DNA from: Actinomycetales bacterium
Lineage (GTDB): Bacteria; Actinomycetota; Actinomycetes; Actinomycetales; Beutenbergiaceae
Direction of reading: 5' to 3'
DNA: 5,566 bases
NCBI GenBank assembly: GCA_016649925.1
Contig: JAENWO010000176.1
Span: 1 to 5,566, forward strand
In this document: positions 4,184-5,566 of the stretch, piece after piece
Position numbering within the stretch: the stretch's first letter is position 1
Layout: every line of letters begins with the position of its first letter
Translations under genes and position numbers: made by a program
Notes under the pieces: generated by a model
Told to the model about the DNA's origin: nothing
The model's input: only the letters and a program-made list of their open reading frames with translations
Databases searched by the model: none

Positions 4184-4216
4184 CAGGCACTCTTGGCGAA
4201 GAGTGCCTGAGATCCC
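4178..4216. repeat. Long hairpin, 12-bp perfect stem extended to 17 bp
   Basis: TCAGGCACTCTT (4183-4194) and AAGAGTGCCTGA (4199-4210) are perfect reverse complements around GGCG; beyond one bulged G the stem continues as GGGAT/ATCCC (4178-4182 with 4212-4216), using part of the last repeat. No T-run follows on either side. It may insulate the toxin operon from upstream transcription or bind the same protein as the palindrome at 3924-3945. Confidence 0.7.
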
Positions 4217-4240
4217 GACCCGCCTGCGCGTCGCACAAGA

Positions 4241-4278
4241 TGTACCGAAACGTGTACACCTTTGGTACGATGGGTCGC
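4241..4278 (+). promoter_or_regulatory. Promoter and GTAC operator of the second toxin-antitoxin operon
   Basis: A -10-like TACGAT (4266-4271) lies 7 nt before ATG 4279, giving a leaderless transcript; no clear -35 is present. Three GTAC tetramers at 4242, 4254 and 4265 are 12 and 11 bp apart. The middle one is inside the palindrome GTGTACAC (4252-4259) and the outer two form GTACC/GGTAC. The last one overlaps the -10, as expected for autorepression by a Phd-type antitoxin. Confidence 0.5.
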
Positions 4279-4566
4279 ATGAGCCGCAAGCCCCATGAAG
4301 TGCTCGCCACCCGCGAAGCCCGTGAACAGCTCCCGACGCTCTTGGCCGGCTTTCGCGCTGAAGGTGCCGACGCGGAGCCGGTCGTCATCGGTGCTCGTCG
4401 GCGCCCCGAGGGGGTGGTGCTCTCCTACGAACGCTACCTCCAGCTCCTGGACGGCCGCGAACGCGTCCGCACGATCCTGGCTGACCGCGCTGCTGCCGGT
4501 GACGGCATGGATGAGGACGAAGCGATGCGTCTGGCCGTCTCCGAGCAGCATGCCGCCCGTCGCTGA
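4279..4566 (+). CDS. Phd/YefM-like antitoxin
   Basis: The 95-residue protein has the layout of a type II antitoxin of the Phd/YefM fold. EVLATREAREQLPTLLAGFRAEG (residues 7-29) matches the N-terminal strand and helix in which the family reads 'ATEAR..L..LL'; PVVIGARRRPEGVVLSYERYLQLLD (34-58) matches the 'I.R.G.P.AVL.S...Y..L' segment. The C-terminal third is helical and acidic (GDGMDEDEAMRLAVSEQ), the part that normally wraps the toxin's active site. The N-terminal domain should bind the operator just upstream. Its stop is directly followed by the toxin ATG with no spacer, giving translational coupling and a strict antitoxin-first order. ATG 4279 is set by the leaderless promoter; the same frame is open far upstream through the repeats, but that part is not coding. 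Confidence 0.8.
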   Translation: MSRKPHEVLATREAREQLPTLLAGFRAEGADAEPVVIGARRRPEGVVLSYERYLQLLDGRERVRTILADRAAAGDGMDEDEAMRLAVSEQHAARR

Positions 4567-4977
4567 ATGCGGCGTGTCGTTCTTGATGTCAACGTCTACG
4601 TCGCTGCGCTCCTCTCTCCGGCTGGGACACCAGCGCAGGTGCTTCTGGCATGGACGAACGAGGAGTACGAGCTGATCGTCAGCCCACAGCTCCTCGCCGA
4701 GCTTGAACGTGTCCTGCGCAGACCGAAGTTCAGCCGCTCCATCAGCGACCCTGAGATCACCGCGCTCCTTGATGGTCTCCGTGAAGACGCGACCGTGCTT
4801 CCAGATCCGCCCGCCGAGCCCGGGTTGACACCGGACCCCAAAGACGACTACCTCGTCACGCTCGCCCGAGCAGCCCACGCCGACTGCATCGTCTCCGGCG
4901 ACACCCACCTCACCGGGCTAGAAGATCCAAAACCTCCCGTGCTCACTCCAACCATCTTCCTGGCCTCATGCGCCTGA
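4567..4977 (+). CDS. PIN-domain toxin of the COG1569 type
   Basis: The 136-residue protein begins RRVVLDVNVYVAALLSPAGTPAQVLLAW, the typical opening of PIN toxins in COG1569 ('LD.N..VSALLSP.G.P..LL.AW'), with catalytic D7. LIVSPQLLAELERVLRRPKF supplies E45, TPDPKDDYLVTLARAAHADCIVSGDTHL supplies D93/D94 and D112. These acidic residues bind the metal used for RNA cleavage. Length and motif order are normal and it appears intact. The start follows the antitoxin stop with no gap and no Shine-Dalgarno of its own, so translation depends on the antitoxin reading. Its last 12 bases overlap the end of the minus-strand regulator at 4966. It is a different PIN subfamily from the toxin at 1190, so the two modules are not a recent duplication. 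Confidence 0.87.
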   Translation: MRRVVLDVNVYVAALLSPAGTPAQVLLAWTNEEYELIVSPQLLAELERVLRRPKFSRSISDPEITALLDGLREDATVLPDPPAEPGLTPDPKDDYLVTLARAAHADCIVSGDTHLTGLEDPKPPVLTPTIFLASCA

Positions 4978-5490
4978 GTGAGCAACCCCACCGAGCTTTG
5001 CGAGTAGCAACTCCTTGGCGACACCGCGAATCCGAGCGTCGCCCGCGCGCAGGGCGTCGACGAGCGCGAGTCGCTCACCGAGCTCCGGGTCACGTCGTGC
5101 GGCCTCGGATGCTGCTGGATGAAGAGGCAGGAGCGCCAGGCCGCGGGCGTTGCCCAGGGGATCTGGCCACACCGGTGGAAGCACCTGCATTGAGGAAGAG
5201 ATGACGTCCGCGAGGGGCGGGGCAGCCCAAGCCGTCAGCGTTCCGCGAGCTTCGCCTCTCCACGCGGGAGGAAACACGTACTTGAGCCCGTGGACCAGAA
5301 ACTCCTCTGACTGCGTGAGCAGCACCCGACGGTGCCCTTCGTCGACCAGGCCGGCTTCGCCGAGTCGCTTCAACGAACGGTGCGCCACGCTTCGCGGGAC
5401 GCCGGTCCCTTCCTCAAGAGCGCGGACCGTCCAGTCCCGCGCGCCTCCGGTCAGCTTGAGTAGCACGACGATGTCTTCGCCCTTGAGCAT
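4966..5490 (-). CDS. Winged-helix transcriptional regulator
   Basis: The N-terminal 60 residues form a winged helix-turn-helix: MLKGEDIVVLLKLTGGARDWTVRALEEGTGVPRSVAHRSLKRLGEAGLVDEGHRRVLLTQSEE, with recognition helix RSVAHRSLKRLGEAGLV as in MarR/IclR-like domains. A second part follows (EFLVHGLKYVFPPAWRGEARGTLTAWAAPPLAD, then PVWPDPLGNARGLALLPLHPAASEAARRDPELGERLALVDALRAGDARIRGVAKELLLAKL), a conserved-looking all-actinobacterial style extension whose function I do not know. From memory, proteins of this build often precede a toxin-like or nucleotidyltransferase gene, but here the downstream neighbour is the convergent PIN toxin, so such a partner is absent. ATG 5490 (174 aa) is chosen for the -10 placed 6 nt upstream; ATG 5538 would add 16 residues, lacks a Shine-Dalgarno, and would place the promoter inside the gene. 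Confidence 0.78.
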   Translation of the reverse strand: MLKGEDIVVLLKLTGGARDWTVRALEEGTGVPRSVAHRSLKRLGEAGLVDEGHRRVLLTQSEEFLVHGLKYVFPPAWRGEARGTLTAWAAPPLADVISSSMQVLPPVWPDPLGNARGLALLPLHPAASEAARRDPELGERLALVDALRAGDARIRGVAKELLLAKLGGVAHSGA

Positions 5491-5533
5491 GAGCAGACAG
5501 TACACGGTGTCCCGCGTCCTGGGATTTGGGACA
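5491..5533 (-). promoter_or_regulatory. Leaderless promoter and inverted repeat of the winged-helix gene
   Basis: On the minus strand TACTGT (5502-5497) stands 6 nt before ATG 5490 and fits a leaderless -10; I find no good -35. Upstream, TGTCCC and GGGACA (5508-5513 and 5528-5533 on the plus strand) are perfect reverse complements 14 nt apart, a candidate operator for autoregulation. Confidence 0.35.
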
Positions 5534-5566
5534 ACCATTCGATGCCTCAGGGGATTGGGCGCGATG

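Noticed and set aside
4178..4216. The long hairpin as an intrinsic terminator
   Set aside because: Neither strand has a T-run after the stem; the downstream bases are GC-rich.
3933..4388. Minus-strand ORF of about 150 residues through the tRNA region
   Set aside because: It contains the stretch VVQAVAGSSPVAHP, the typical chance translation of a tRNA 3' end, and runs through repeats and the antisense of the antitoxin.
4183..4908. Long minus-strand ORF opposite the antitoxin-toxin operon
   Set aside because: It is antisense to two recognisable protein families with correct codon bias on the plus strand.
1..5566. A complete insertion sequence, integron or phage defence operon
   Set aside because: No transposase, integrase, terminal inverted repeats with target duplications, or effector genes other than the two PIN modules were found.

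Overview
This is a GC-rich window from what looks like an actinobacterium. The evidence is strong G/C preference at third codon positions, several starts that look leaderless (an extended -10 hexamer only 6-7 nt before the ATG), and a tRNA-His 3' segment of actinobacterial type. The exact lineage cannot be read from the sequence. The gene content is accessory: two PIN-domain toxin modules, four small DNA-binding proteins, broken genes, tandem repeats and a tRNA-derived attachment-like site. No integrase, transposase or replication gene is visible.

Layout. 1-526: two small membrane proteins, the left one cut by the window edge. 527-1020: no intact gene, only a remnant with a coding-like frame. 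1021-1666: a small unrecognised ORF with a leaderless promoter, followed after 1 nt by a VapC-like PIN ribonuclease. 1701-1964 (minus): an excisionase/MerR-like helix-turn-helix protein. 1965-2264: spacer with a perfect 30-bp tandem duplication. 2265-2504 (minus) and 2667-2963 (plus): two small divergently transcribed genes around a 9-bp inverted repeat; the plus gene has a hairpin leader and a strong Shine-Dalgarno. 2965-3245: the N-terminal two thirds of a MarR-type regulator, which abuts at one point a minus-strand gene (3625 to about 3245) that also lacks its own end. That gene has its own structured leader, which resembles the leader at 2608-2650.

3881-4216 is the most structured part: a 3' half of tRNA-His (minus) with a good intrinsic terminator, bracketed by 10-bp-phased CCGGGATT/AATCCCGG repeats (three on the left, four inverted on the right) and by two long palindromes sharing the core CAGGCACT. 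This looks like an attP, attL or attR of a tyrosine-recombinase element. Immediately to its right is a Phd/YefM-like antitoxin and COG1569-type PIN toxin operon (4279-4977), with a GTAC-rich operator over its promoter. Converging on it, and overlapping its last bases, is a winged-helix regulator (4966-5490, minus).

Working together: the toxin modules probably stabilise an integrated or formerly integrated element, and the small HTH proteins are its control genes. The breakpoint and remnants suggest the left part is decaying.
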